This document shows, one piece after another, positions 52,183 through 59,223 of a DNA stretch of 64,000 nucleotides. A program made the position numbers and the translations under genes. Source of the DNA: Paracoccaceae bacterium (GTDB taxonomy: Bacteria > Pseudomonadota > Alphaproteobacteria > Rhodobacterales > Rhodobacteraceae); the NCBI GenBank assembly GCA_030697175.1, contig JAUYQR010000015.1:124001-188000 (forward strand). Direction: 5' to 3'. The notes under the pieces are model-generated. The model worked only from the letters and a program-made list of their open reading frames with translations, searched no databases and was not told where the DNA came from. Every line of letters starts with the position of its first letter. The stretch's first letter is position 1.

Positions 52183-52695
52183 CTACCCTGACCGTTTGTG
52201 CCGCCCGACGAGGGTCAGCGGATCGGTGTCGTCGTCGTCTTCATCGGCCAGTTCGGCGTCATAGACTTCGCGGCGGTAAAGGCGGAAGCGGTTGGTGAAA
52301 CCGGCAAACGCCGCCTCGCCGCCCGAGACGAGGTCATCGCCCAGAAAACCCATCTTCTCGCGCACCTTCGGCGGCAGCACGATGCGGCCGTCGGGTTCGA
52401 TCTCGACCATCACCGAGCGGCTGATCAGATCGCGTTCGGCGCGGGTGCGTTCGGGGGAACCCATCTCCATCGCCTCGATCTCGGCGGCGAGCGCATCGGC
52501 CCCGCGGCGCGAGTAACCTTCGACGAAGGTGCGGGATTTGCCGCCGTAGACAAGGTAGACGCGGGGGCGGGCGGTTTCGCCAAGCGGCTGGTCGTCGGCT
52601 TCCAGAATACGGCGGAAGGCGGCCGGGATCGACACCCGGGCCTTGCTATCCACCTTCTGGTAGAATTCGCCTCTGAACGCCTCTGCCATCGCCAT
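52183..52695 (-). CDS. mraZ: MraZ transcriptional regulator / nucleoid-associated protein
   Basis: 170 residues: two AbrB-like half-domains, KVDSKARVSIPAAFR near residue 17 and EIEPDGRIVLPPKVREKMGF near residue 100, plus an acidic C-terminal tail (DEDDDDTDPL). In E. coli MraZ represses its own dcw promoter by binding TGGGN repeats with 5-bp spacers. The first gene of the cluster. The ribosome site is weak; a second ATG two codons on may be used. Confidence 0.93.
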   Translation of the reverse strand: MAMAEAFRGEFYQKVDSKARVSIPAAFRRILEADDQPLGETARPRVYLVYGGKSRTFVEGYSRRGADALAAEIEAMEMGSPERTRAERDLISRSVMVEIEPDGRIVLPPKVREKMGFLGDDLVSGGEAAFAGFTNRFRLYRREVYDAELADEDDDDTDPLTLVGRHKRSG

Positions 52696-52953
52696 TGCGG
52701 CCTTGTAAAAATGTCCCGAACCCGAACGATGAAATGGAAAAGGCGGATCGGGTTGCTGCCACTACCCGATCCGCCGCTGTCCCATCGCTGGGCGTCCAGC
52801 TACGCGCGCCACCTGGGGGAGATGTCTGCTCGCTCGCGCGCCGGATCTCTGTCGTCCGATGAAGGGGGCGGCCTGTATGAAGCTGCCTATCGCCTTGTTC
52901 GGGGTCTTGAGCTGCCCCTGCTTTTCAATGCCCTCTGCATCGTCCGTGAGGAA

Positions 52954-52998
52954 AGGGATGACATGGGACGATATGGGAATCAATGGAAAAGTTTGGGC
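52954..52998 (+). promoter_or_regulatory. five 10-bp-spaced MraZ-box-like repeats
   Basis: AGGGA, TGGGA, TGGGA, TGGAA and TGGGC begin at 52954, 52964, 52974, 52984 and 52994, exactly one helical turn apart. E. coli MraZ binds TGGGN repeats separated by 5 bp. The repeats read on the plus strand, opposite to mraZ, about 260-300 bp from its start. Confidence 0.5.
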
Positions 52999-53133
52999 AG
53001 AAGCGCGAGATATTGTGCTGGCATGGGCGTCGAAACAGGATGTTGAGGCTCGCAGTAGCGTGAATTATCTATCACTAGGGATCAAGTGCGCGTGATCGCC
53101 TAGATATTGTGGCAAAGTGGGATTGCGACGAAT

Positions 53134-53148
53134 TCCCATACAATCCCA
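53134..53148 (-). promoter_or_regulatory. TGGGA-N5-TGGGA pair (minus strand)
   Basis: TCCCA at 53134 and 53144 on the plus strand gives two TGGGA boxes 10 bp apart on the mraZ strand. It is a candidate MraZ box. Confidence 0.4.
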
Positions 53149-53246
53149 AGAAAGTTGCAGCGGGACCGCTATGGTGGGCGCCAAGCCCGCGGTCAGGCGC
53201 GGAAAATGGCGGCGACAGGCGCGGCGGGCGGGCGTGACCGGCGCTT

Positions 53247-53261
53247 TCCCATGGTTTCCCA
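53247..53261 (-). promoter_or_regulatory. TGGGA-N5-TGGGA pair next to tetR end (minus strand)
   Basis: TCCCA at 53247 and 53257 on the plus strand is the same 10-bp geometry on the mraZ strand, 18 bases past the tetR stop. Confidence 0.4.
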
Positions 53262-53278
53262 TGGGTTTGATTCGGGAG

Positions 53279-53890
53279 TCAGCCAGACTTTGGGCGCTTG
53301 AACAGGAGCCGCAGGTAGCGTTCGGCGTGGTCGAGCGCGTCACGCATCGCGGCGGCATCGTCCAGCGCCTTGGCGGTGATGATGCCGCCCTGCACGATGA
53401 CCTGCATGTAAAGCGCCAGGCTTTCCGCCGTGACGCCCGGCACCGGGTGGCGGGCCAGCGCCTCGGCCAGATGGGCGCGGATGTGGGCGGCGCCCGAGCG
53501 GATGCTTGCCCCGGCGGCGGCACGGATTGCGGGGTGGGTGTGGTAGGTTTCCTGCACGGTGGTGCCTGCGACGCAGGAAAATTCGGGGATCGGGCGGTCG
53601 AGCAGGCTGCGGCGCAGGTCGATGTAGGCGAACACCCGGTCGAGCGGGTCTGGCAGGGTGTTGCAGGGGTGGGCGGCAAACATCGCGCCGGTGGTTTCGG
53701 TCCAGTGTTCCACCACCGCCGCGCCGAGCGCATCCTTGGACGGGAAGTGGTGGAAGAAGGCGCCCTTGGTGACCCCGGCGGCGGCGCAGAGGTGATCGAC
53801 GCTGGTCGCGGCAAAACCCTGGCGACGGATCAGGTCCGTCGCCGCGGCCAAGAGGCGCTGGCGGGCTTCGCCGCGGGGAACGCGGGTCAT
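53279..53890 (-). CDS. TetR-family transcriptional regulator
   Basis: 203 residues. The N-terminal helix-turn-helix (about 10-55) contains GFAATSVDHLCAAAGVTKGAFFHHFPSKDAL, the standard TetR pattern. The C-terminal ligand domain has a Cys (EFSCVAGTTVQETY) that might sense electrophiles. It is the last gene of a VOC-VOC-TetR unit whose upstream region has a perfect palindrome (54882-54899). Confidence 0.9.
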   Translation of the reverse strand: MTRVPRGEARQRLLAAATDLIRRQGFAATSVDHLCAAAGVTKGAFFHHFPSKDALGAAVVEHWTETTGAMFAAHPCNTLPDPLDRVFAYIDLRRSLLDRPIPEFSCVAGTTVQETYHTHPAIRAAAGASIRSGAAHIRAHLAEALARHPVPGVTAESLALYMQVIVQGGIITAKALDDAAAMRDALDHAERYLRLLFKRPKSG

Positions 53891-53915
53891 CCGGGACTGG
53901 TTCGGGCGGGCGGGA

Positions 53916-54371
53916 TCATGCCGCCTTGTCCCAGAGCGCGGGGTCGGGTGTCAACACGGCCCAGTGGATGCCGAACGGGTCGAGCAGAAGGCCCCATTCA
54001 TCGCCCCAGAACTGGCGCTGGAACGGGGCGACGACGGTGCATCCTGCGGCAATGGCGCGGTCAAACCACATCTGCCCGTCCGGCACGACGAGTTGCAGGT
54101 GGCCGCGCGGCAGGGGCGAGCCGTCCTGCGCCTCGCCGCTGGTATGGTCGGTCAGCATCAGGGCGCCGTGGTTGAGTTCGACCTGGACATGCATGAAGTG
54201 GCCGGGGTGGCCATCCAGCGGCATCCGGCCGATGTCACGCGCGGCGAAGGCCTTGATATAGAAGTCGGCCGCCGCGCCGGATTGTCCGGCAAGGGCAAGG
54301 TAGGGGATGACGCCCTGCATGATGCGGTCTGCGGGGCGGTAGCGGCGGTCCTGGGGGATATCGTCGGACAT
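53916..54371 (-). CDS. VOC-family protein (PhnB/glyoxalase-like), 1
   Basis: 151 residues. The vicinal-oxygen-chelate fold of the PhnB-like kind: PYLALAGQSGAAADFYIKAF, GHFMHVQVELNHGALMLTD, MWFDRAIAAGCTVVAPFQRQFWGDEWGLLLDPFGIHWAV. Such proteins are metal-binding lyases/resistance proteins or of unknown function. It is 12 bases behind the other VOC gene. Confidence 0.85.
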   Translation of the reverse strand: MSDDIPQDRRYRPADRIMQGVIPYLALAGQSGAAADFYIKAFAARDIGRMPLDGHPGHFMHVQVELNHGALMLTDHTSGEAQDGSPLPRGHLQLVVPDGQMWFDRAIAAGCTVVAPFQRQFWGDEWGLLLDPFGIHWAVLTPDPALWDKAA

Positions 54372-54383
54372 GGGGTGTTCCTT

Positions 54384-54857
54384 TCAGGCTGCGGCGGCGT
54401 GGATCGCGGCAAGGTCGATCTTGCCCATCGTCATCATGGCGGACAGGACGCGGGCGGCGCGGGCCCTGTCGGGGTCGCGCACGAGGCGGGCGAAGTCGGC
54501 GGGGATGATCTGCCACGACAGGCCGAAGCGGTCCTTCAGCCAGCCGCAGGGGCCGTGGCTGCCGCCGCCTTCGACCATCGCATCCCAGAGGCGGTCGGTT
54601 TCGGCCTGATCGGGGGTTTCGACGAGGATCGAGACACATTCGGACAGCGGGAACATCGGGCCTGCGTCAAGGATCTGGTAGGGGGTGCCGTTCAGGGTGA
54701 AGTCGATCACCTCGAAATGCATGTCGCCGTCGGGGCCGCCGTGATCGCTGGCGTAGAAGGCGTCGATGCGGCTGTCGGGGAGGTGGGTGCAGTAGAACTC
54801 GGCGGCTTCGCGACCGTGGCCGTTGAACCAAAGGACGGTGCGGATGGGATGGGTCAT
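54384..54857 (-). CDS. VOC-family protein (PhnB/'3-demethylubiquinone methyltransferase' fold), 2
   Basis: 157 residues. VLWFNGHGREAAEFYCTHLPDSRI, FEVIDFTLNGTPYQILDAGPMFPLSECVSILVET, GWLKDRFGLSWQIIP, then RVLSAMMTMGKIDLAAIHAA at the end, which is the standard ending of this PhnB-like family. The family name '3-demethylubiquinone methyltransferase' is a database misnomer. GGAGGAGAT lies before the ATG, and the TetR-type operator is 25 bases upstream. Confidence 0.85.
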   Translation of the reverse strand: MTHPIRTVLWFNGHGREAAEFYCTHLPDSRIDAFYASDHGGPDGDMHFEVIDFTLNGTPYQILDAGPMFPLSECVSILVETPDQAETDRLWDAMVEGGGSHGPCGWLKDRFGLSWQIIPADFARLVRDPDRARAARVLSAMMTMGKIDLAAIHAAAA

Positions 54858-54881
54858 GACGGGATCTCCTCCCGAAACAAG

Positions 54882-54899
54882 ATACCAACCAGTTGGTAT
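54882..54899. promoter_or_regulatory. TetR-type operator ATACCAAC-CA-GTTGGTAT
   Basis: A perfect 8-bp inverted repeat with a 2-bp centre, 25 bases before the first VOC gene. As that operon ends in a tetR gene, this is the obvious autoregulatory site. Confidence 0.7.
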
Positions 54900-54910
54900 G
54901 TTATCAACGG

Positions 54911-54942
54911 AAAAGAAATCCCGGAGGCCAGGGGCTTCCGGG
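54911..54942 (-). terminator. mrp terminator
   Basis: On the minus strand CCCGGAAGCC and GGCCTCCGGG form a GC-rich stem (54942-54920), followed by ATTTCTTTT. It has the intrinsic-terminator form, downstream of mrp. Confidence 0.65.
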
Positions 54943-54950
54943 TTGCTGCG

Positions 54951-55014
54951 GTCAGGCAGGGTTTGTCAGGGCGGGTTTGTCAGGCAGGGTTTGTCAGGCA
55001 GGGTTTGTCAGGCC
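54951..55014. repeat. 14-bp tandem repeat at the end of mrp
   Basis: Four copies of GTCAGGCAGGGTTT (the second with GGCG for GCAG) start at 54951, 54965, 54979 and 54993. A fifth partial copy from 55007 contains the mrp stop codon. It lies between the mrp stop and its terminator and could vary in copy number by slippage. Confidence 0.8.
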
Positions 55015-56069
55015 ATGCCGCCGTCGATCAGGCGGCGGGCAAGGCTGGCGTAGGCGGCGGCGTGGGCGCCTTCGCCGGCGGCGATGGGGGTGCCGCTGTC
55101 GCCGGCGACGCGAACCTCAAGCGCGAGGGGCAGCTCGCCCAGGAACGGCAGGTCGAGTTTCGCCGCCTCGGCCGCGACGCCGCCGTGGCCGAAGATATGC
55201 GCCTCGTGGCCGCAGTTCGGGCAGATGTAGGTGGACATGTTCTCGATCAGGCCGAGGACCGGGGTTTTCAGCTTGTCGAACATGTCGAGCGCCTTGCGGG
55301 CATCCAGAAGCGCCACGTCCTGCGGGGTGGAGACGACGATGGCGCCGGTCAGGTGGGTGCGCTGGCAGAGGGTCAACTGGATGTCGCCGGTGCCGGGCGG
55401 CAGGTCGATGATGAGAATATCGAGCTTGCCCCAGGCGACCTGCCCCAGAAGCTGCTGCAACGCGCCCATGATCATCGGGCCGCGCCAGACGACGGCCTCG
55501 TTTTCCTTCAGCATCAGGCCGATCGACATCATGGTGACGCCGTGCGCCACGAGGGGCTCGATGATCTTGCCATCGGGCGAGGCGGGGCGTTTGGAGACGC
55601 CCATCATCTTTGGCTGGCTGGGGCCGTAGATATCGGCGTCCAACAACCCGACCCGCCTGCCCTGCCGCGCCAGCGCGACCGCGAGGTTGGAGGCGACGGT
55701 GGATTTGCCGACCCCGCCCTTGCCCGAGGCGATGGCGATGATGCGGTCGATGCCGGAAATGCGCTGCGGGCCGCCCTGCTGCGGCGTGGGGTGCTGACCG
55801 ATCTTGAGGCTGGGCGGTTTCGGCGCGGGGCCATGCGCGGTCATCACCACCTGCACCGAAGCGGCACCGGCCTGACGCAGCTTTGCCTCGGCCTCGGCTT
55901 GCGCGGGGGCGAGAGCGCGGGCCTGATCGGGATCTGCGGCCTCGATCACGAAACGGACGGTATCGCCGTCGACGGCAAGAGCGCGAATCAAGTCGCGGCT
56001 GACCAGATCGCCCCCGCCGGGCACCGCGACCCCGGCGAGGATGTTCATCACTGTCTGCCGTTCCACCAC
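55008..56069 (-). CDS. mrp: iron-sulfur cluster carrier Mrp/ApbC
   Basis: 353 residues from GTG 56069, with GGAGGA 7 bases upstream. An N-terminal MIP18-like (DUF59) domain (about 8-80) is followed by a P-loop ATPase with deviant Walker [10 protein letters not shown] (115-123), [18 protein letters not shown] and the cluster-binding CPNC in [13 protein letters not shown]. It carries Fe-S clusters to target proteins in the cytoplasm. The first codons of DUF59 are short here compared with some homologues. Confidence 0.92.
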   Translation of the reverse strand: MVERQTVMNILAGVAVPGGGDLVSRDLIRALAVDGDTVRFVIEAADPDQARALAPAQAEAEAKLRQAGAASVQVVMTAHGPAPKPPSLKIGQHPTPQQGGPQRISGIDRIIAIASGKGGVGKSTVASNLAVALARQGRRVGLLDADIYGPSQPKMMGVSKRPASPDGKIIEPLVAHGVTMMSIGLMLKENEAVVWRGPMIMGALQQLLGQVAWGKLDILIIDLPPGTGDIQLTLCQRTHLTGAIVVSTPQDVALLDARKALDMFDKLKTPVLGLIENMSTYICPNCGHEAHIFGHGGVAAEAAKLDLPFLGELPLALEVRVAGDSGTPIAAGEGAHAAAYASLARRLIDGGMA

Positions 56070-56322
56070 GATCCATTCCTCCGCTGCGTAATGTTTGGGC
56101 CAACGTCGGCATTGTTGTGCAGGGACGCAAGGTCAAGTTGACCAAACGCTCAAAATTTGCGCGAAGCGGCTGACAAATCATGACAATTTCGTGAACCGAG
56201 CCATGCGGATGCTGCATGGCAGCATTGCACACCCTATCTATTGTGCAGGTGCAGCAAGTGCCCCATGTTACCCCTAACAGCGCGACAGACGTTGTCCTGG
56301 AACCTGAAGAGGCTTGAGTTAG

Positions 56323-56538
56323 ATGACATATGTGAACAGTACCCGCGTCGCCCGCAACGGATTGGCAGACCGGTTTTCGACATTGACCGAAACGATCCGC
56401 ACCGCCCTGCGCCAGCGCCGGCTTTATGCCCAGGCAGTGCGCGAACTTTCCACCCTGAGCGACCGCGAACTGGCGGACCTCGGGATCAGCCGACTGAGCA
56501 TTGCGGATGTTGCCCGCGAGGCTGCCTACGGCAAGTGA
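56323..56538 (+). CDS. ccaF1: small DUF1127 protein, CcaF1-like
   Basis: 71 residues, basic and helical. The DUF1127 core is RELSTLSDRELADLGISRLS near residues 46-65. In R. sphaeroides a 71-residue DUF1127 protein (CcaF1, RSP_6037) sits directly upstream of the CcsR stress RNAs. It is an RNA-binding protein that affects their processing from a common transcript. Here the first two-hairpin RNA unit starts within 5 bases of the stop codon, so the same arrangement is present. No clear sigma consensus is visible upstream. Palindrome GCCATGC-N7-GCATGGC lies at 56200-56220. Confidence 0.85.
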   Translation: MTYVNSTRVARNGLADRFSTLTETIRTALRQRRLYAQAVRELSTLSDRELADLGISRLSIADVAREAAYGK

Positions 56539-56540
56539 GT

Positions 56541-56645
56541 TTTCGCAAGGCCCCTCTCCTCCTCCCTGGGGTCTTTGCGACAAGCGGCGATGCCAACCTC
56601 CTCCCTGGCATCGTCGCCCTTTTCTTCGGGGTTCTTTCCCCAACG
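56541..56645 (+). ncRNA. CcsR/cuckoo-like RNA, unit 1
   Basis: Two hairpins with the anti-Shine-Dalgarno-like CCTCCTCCC in each loop. Hairpin 1 is 56544-56579 (arms CGCAAGG.CCCC / GGGGTC.TTGCG, loop motif 56558-56566). Hairpin 2 is 56584-56617 (12-bp stem GCGGCGATGCCA / TGGCATCGTCGC, motif 56597-56605). A GGGG-TTCTTT-CCCC stem follows (56628-56641). The architecture is that of R. sphaeroides CcsR RNAs, which are processed from the ccaF1 transcript and act in oxidative/heat stress. Confidence 0.82.
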
Positions 56646-56748
56646 ACTTTAGGCGGCCCACTCCTCCTCCCGGGTCACCTGAACCTGCGGCGGCGTCCAC
56701 CTCCTCCCGGACGCTGCCGCACCTTGATACGGGGCATCGGCCCTGACT
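56646..56748 (+). ncRNA. CcsR/cuckoo-like RNA, unit 2
   Basis: Hairpin 1 is 56651-56680 (AGGCGGCCC / GGGTCACCT arms, CCTCCTCCC at 56663-56671). Hairpin 2 is 56687-56720 (12-bp stem GCGGCGGCGTCC / GGACGCTGCCGC, motif 56700-56708). It is almost identical to units 3 and 4. Confidence 0.82.
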
Positions 56749-56854
56749 GACTTTAGGCGGCCCACTCCTCCTCCCTCGGGTCACCTGAACCTGCGGCGGC
56801 GTCCACCTCCTCCCGGACGCTGCCGCACCTTGATACGGGGCGCAGGCCCTGAAC
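56749..56854 (+). ncRNA. CcsR/cuckoo-like RNA, unit 3
   Basis: Hairpin 1 is 56755-56786 and hairpin 2 is 56793-56826, both with CCTCCTCCC in the loop (56767-56775, 56806-56814). The unit starts 104 bases after unit 2 and repeats it with very few changes. Confidence 0.82.
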
Positions 56855-56940
56855 GGCTTTAGGCGGCCCACTCCTCCTCCCTCGGGTCACCTGAACCTGC
56901 GGCGGCGTCCACCTCCTCCCGGACGCTGCCGCACCCTGCC
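56855..56940 (+). ncRNA. CcsR/cuckoo-like RNA, unit 4
   Basis: Hairpin 1 is 56861-56892 and hairpin 2 is 56899-56932, with loop motifs at about 56873-56881 and 56912-56920. The unit starts 106 bases after unit 3. It lacks the short tail of units 2 and 3 and runs into unit 5. Confidence 0.82.
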
Positions 56941-57030
56941 ATCGGTTCCCTTCCTCCTCCCTTGGGGACCGGAAATGGAAGCGGCGGCCCTCCTCCTCCT
57001 CCCTGAGGGCCGCCGCGACCCAGTTCCTGA
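56941..57030 (+). ncRNA. CcsR/cuckoo-like RNA, unit 5 (divergent)
   Basis: Hairpin 1 is 56943-56971 (CGGTTCCC / GGGGACCG, motif 56953-56961). Hairpin 2 is 56981-57016 (perfect 12-bp stem GCGGCGGCCCTC / GAGGGCCGCCGC, with an extended CTCCTCCTCCCT loop). The stems differ from units 2-4, but the loops keep CCTCCTCCC, so the loop is under selection. Confidence 0.8.
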
Positions 57031-57219
57031 CATCGCCGCTTTGCCCGCCCGCGCCAGCGCAGCGACTGACGGCAGGCTTGCGGCGCAAACCCGGGGGGCC
57101 GAACGCAAGCCGTTCATCCAGCGTTCAACGCACGAACGCCCATTGACCAAGATCGCAGCCCAATTCAGACACGATTGCTGCTTAGGCAGGTGATCAATGG
57201 ACTTTGGGAGACCAGGCCG

Positions 57220-57639
57220 GTGATCACACATAACCAGCGCAGCAAGCTTCAAAGATCGGTTCGCGGCTTTCTGGTCGCGGACAGCGGGTCGGTAACGGTT
57301 GAATTCGCCTTGATGGTGCCGCTGTTCACCGGACTGTTGATGCTGATGACCGATGCCAGCATGCTTTACCTGCAACAATCGAAACTCTTGAACGTTTCGC
57401 GCGACACCGCGCGGATCGTGGCCCGCTATGCGATGACAGCGGTCGAGGCCAAGGCCTACGCGGAATCGGTCGCGTCGAACGGCAGAGGGACCGCGACGGC
57501 GAAAGTGACCATCGCAAACGGTTTCGTCACCGTCACCGTGTCGAGCCCGTCGAAAGTCGCCGCCCCCTTCGGAATCATCAAGTTCGCTGTCGGTGACACG
57601 CTGACCGCCGCAACGACCAACACAATGGAGCCTGCCTGA
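57220..57639 (+). CDS. TadE-like pilus/secretion protein
   Basis: 139 residues from GTG 57220 (GGGAG 9 bases upstream). Earlier in-frame GTG and TTG codons have weaker sites. The TadE motif is at about residues 18-42: GSVTVEFALMVPLFTGLLML, the Gly-Ser/Glu pseudopilin-like cleavage region and TM helix. The rest is a short periplasmic domain rich in Thr/Val. It is coupled to the TadG-like gene by a TGATG overlap. No tad ATPase or secretin is in the window. Confidence 0.8.
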   Translation: MITHNQRSKLQRSVRGFLVADSGSVTVEFALMVPLFTGLLMLMTDASMLYLQQSKLLNVSRDTARIVARYAMTAVEAKAYAESVASNGRGTATAKVTIANGFVTVTVSSPSKVAAPFGIIKFAVGDTLTAATTNTMEPA

Positions 57640-59159
57640 TGCGCCTTCGCACCCTTCTGAGCGCCGTTTCGGCACAAGCCTTCAAACACGGCGGGTTCCG
57701 GGCCAGCGAGGCCGGCGGGATCACCACACTTTCGCTGTTCGGGGTGCTGGGCTGCTGCATGATCGCGGGCGTCGCGGTTGATGTGTCCAACCTTTACCGC
57801 AACAAGGAACATCTGACCCTGACGGCGGACGCCGCGTCCTTTGCCGGGATCGTCAAGCTTGCGCAGACCAATTCGACCAGCCAAGCGCAGGCTGCCGTTG
57901 CGGCCGCGATCGAAAAGAACATGCCGGTCAAGACCTTCGGCAAGGTGACAACGGCGACCGACGTGCAGATGGTGCGCTATGACCCGATGACGAAGAAAGT
58001 CGTCGCGGGAACGCCGAATGCCGTGAAGGTCACGGTGCGGCGCGATGACAGCGTCGGAAACCCGATCAAGACCGGCTTGCTGCGGCTTGCCGGCTTTGAC
58101 GAGTTTGAAACGTCGGTGTCGAGCGTGGCCTATTACGGCCAGCCGGGGCGCTGCCAGTCTTCGGACGGGATCTATGCCAAGGGCCAGGTCACCATCACCT
58201 CGGGCAACTGGATCGGGCCGAGCTACTGTGTGCATAGCCAGACGGCGGTCTGGCTGCCGCAGCAGAACACCTTTGCAGCGGGGTCGGGCGTGTCGATGCC
58301 CTCGCTGGCGGCGTGCAAGGGCAAGTGCGTCGACAGCGCGAACCCGGGCATCGAGAAGGCCAAGTTCGAGATGAACCTGAACCTGCCGAAGGTGGCCGAT
58401 CATATCACCGCGGTGATAAACGGACTGACCCAATCACCGTTCCCTTTGCGAGACCAGGTCTTCGCCAACAAGCCCCGCGCTGCTGACCTGTCGGCACTGA
58501 CGACCGCCAAGATCACCAAGAACAAGTCGCAGGAGAATGCTCTGATCAGAGGTTCGGTCGTGACCCTGACGGCGGCGCAGTACAATGATCTGATGTCGAT
58601 CACCAACGGGCTTCTGCCCAGCGGCCTTGTCTACCAGGTCGATTGCAGGAACAACGGCAACAGCCCGGCCACCTCGATCAGCATCGGCGGATCGAAGAAC
58701 CGCAAGAACGCGTCGCTGGCGTCGACGACAATCGAAACGGTGAAGGGTGTCGTTGTCATCGCCGACTGCTCGTTCGATGTGGGGCCCTATGCCCGGGTCG
58801 ACAACTCGGTGATGATCTCGACCCGCGTCTCAAGCTCGTCGTCGATCAACTCCGAGGAAGGGGCGGTGGTCGGCGACCCGGCGAAGAACTGCAACATTGA
58901 CCGCAAGGTCTATGTCCTGACGCAGAGCGGGTTCAGCGTGAACTCGAACTTCACCGCCTCGAACGTGGCGATGATCTCGAACGGCAACATCAACGTGGCC
59001 GCCAGCAGCGGCTCCAGCACGACGACGCACAATGGCACCAGCTTCCATTCGGAAGGGTCGATCCAGATCCCGGCGAACCACACGTTCAACAGTTGCGCCG
59101 AAGACAACAGCCTTCTGCTGCCGACCATCAAGACCTTCAAATACGTGATGCCGTCCTGA
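57639..59159 (+). CDS. TadG-like protein with large Ser/Asn-rich exported domain
   Basis: 506 residues. The N-terminal TadE/TadG-type segment EAGGITTLSLFGVLGCCMIA (about 24-43) is followed by VDVSNLYRNKEHLTLTADAASFAG, the TadG_N pattern. The 400-residue remainder is exported, with Cys pairs and, from about 360, short repeating strands rich in Ser/Asn (ISTRVSSSSSIN, NSNFTASNVAMISNGNINV) like a beta-solenoid. It probably belongs to a tight-adherence or surface apparatus; no von Willebrand domain is seen. Confidence 0.75.
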   Translation: MRLRTLLSAVSAQAFKHGGFRASEAGGITTLSLFGVLGCCMIAGVAVDVSNLYRNKEHLTLTADAASFAGIVKLAQTNSTSQAQAAVAAAIEKNMPVKTFGKVTTATDVQMVRYDPMTKKVVAGTPNAVKVTVRRDDSVGNPIKTGLLRLAGFDEFETSVSSVAYYGQPGRCQSSDGIYAKGQVTITSGNWIGPSYCVHSQTAVWLPQQNTFAAGSGVSMPSLAACKGKCVDSANPGIEKAKFEMNLNLPKVADHITAVINGLTQSPFPLRDQVFANKPRAADLSALTTAKITKNKSQENALIRGSVVTLTAAQYNDLMSITNGLLPSGLVYQVDCRNNGNSPATSISIGGSKNRKNASLASTTIETVKGVVVIADCSFDVGPYARVDNSVMISTRVSSSSSINSEEGAVVGDPAKNCNIDRKVYVLTQSGFSVNSNFTASNVAMISNGNINVAASSGSSTTTHNGTSFHSEGSIQIPANHTFNSCAEDNSLLLPTIKTFKYVMPS

Positions 59160-59184
59160 TCAGACGGCCATGCCCCACCGGAAG

Positions 59185-59210
59185 CGGTCGCAGGATGCTG
59201 CGGCCGTTTT
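59185..59210 (+). terminator. intrinsic terminator behind the TadG-like gene
   Basis: CGGTCGCAG-GATG-CTGCGGCCG forms a 9-bp stem followed by TTTT, 25 bases after the stop codon and ahead of the convergent helicase gene. Confidence 0.7.
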
Positions 59211-59223
59211 CGTCTGTGGGGGG

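Larger units (their letters stand above)
52696..53278. other. mraZ upstream region
   Basis: 583 bases without a convincing gene. It has lower GC than its neighbours and holds three groups of TGGGA-type repeats spaced by 10 bp (52954-52998, 53134-53148, 53247-53261). A short 78-codon frame on the plus strand (52859-53095) has a hydrophobic start but no recognisable family. The dcw promoter should lie here. Confidence 0.5.

Noticed and set aside
52859-53095. 78-codon plus-strand frame with hydrophobic start upstream of mraZ
   Set aside because: No family resemblance, no good ribosome site, and it runs through the 10-bp-spaced TGGGA repeats, which better explain the sequence.
52696-53278. RNase P RNA or another structural RNA before mraZ
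   Set aside because: A GAGGAAAG string occurs at 52948, but the rest of the RNase P core sequence is missing and no matching stems are seen.
54951-55014. 14-bp repeats as operator array or CRISPR
   Set aside because: The repeats are direct, without dyad symmetry or spacers, and lie after a stop codon; slippage-prone tandem repeat is the simplest reading.
56295-56325. EcfG/general-stress promoter before the DUF1127 gene
   Set aside because: GGAAC is present at 56299, but no CGTT-like -10 lies 16-17 bases downstream, and the start codon is reached first.
56544-57016. Regular repeats of the CCTCCTCCC region as a CRISPR array
   Set aside because: Units are contiguous, there are no unique spacers, repeats form two different hairpins each, and no cas genes are near. 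The structure fits CcsR-type RNAs.
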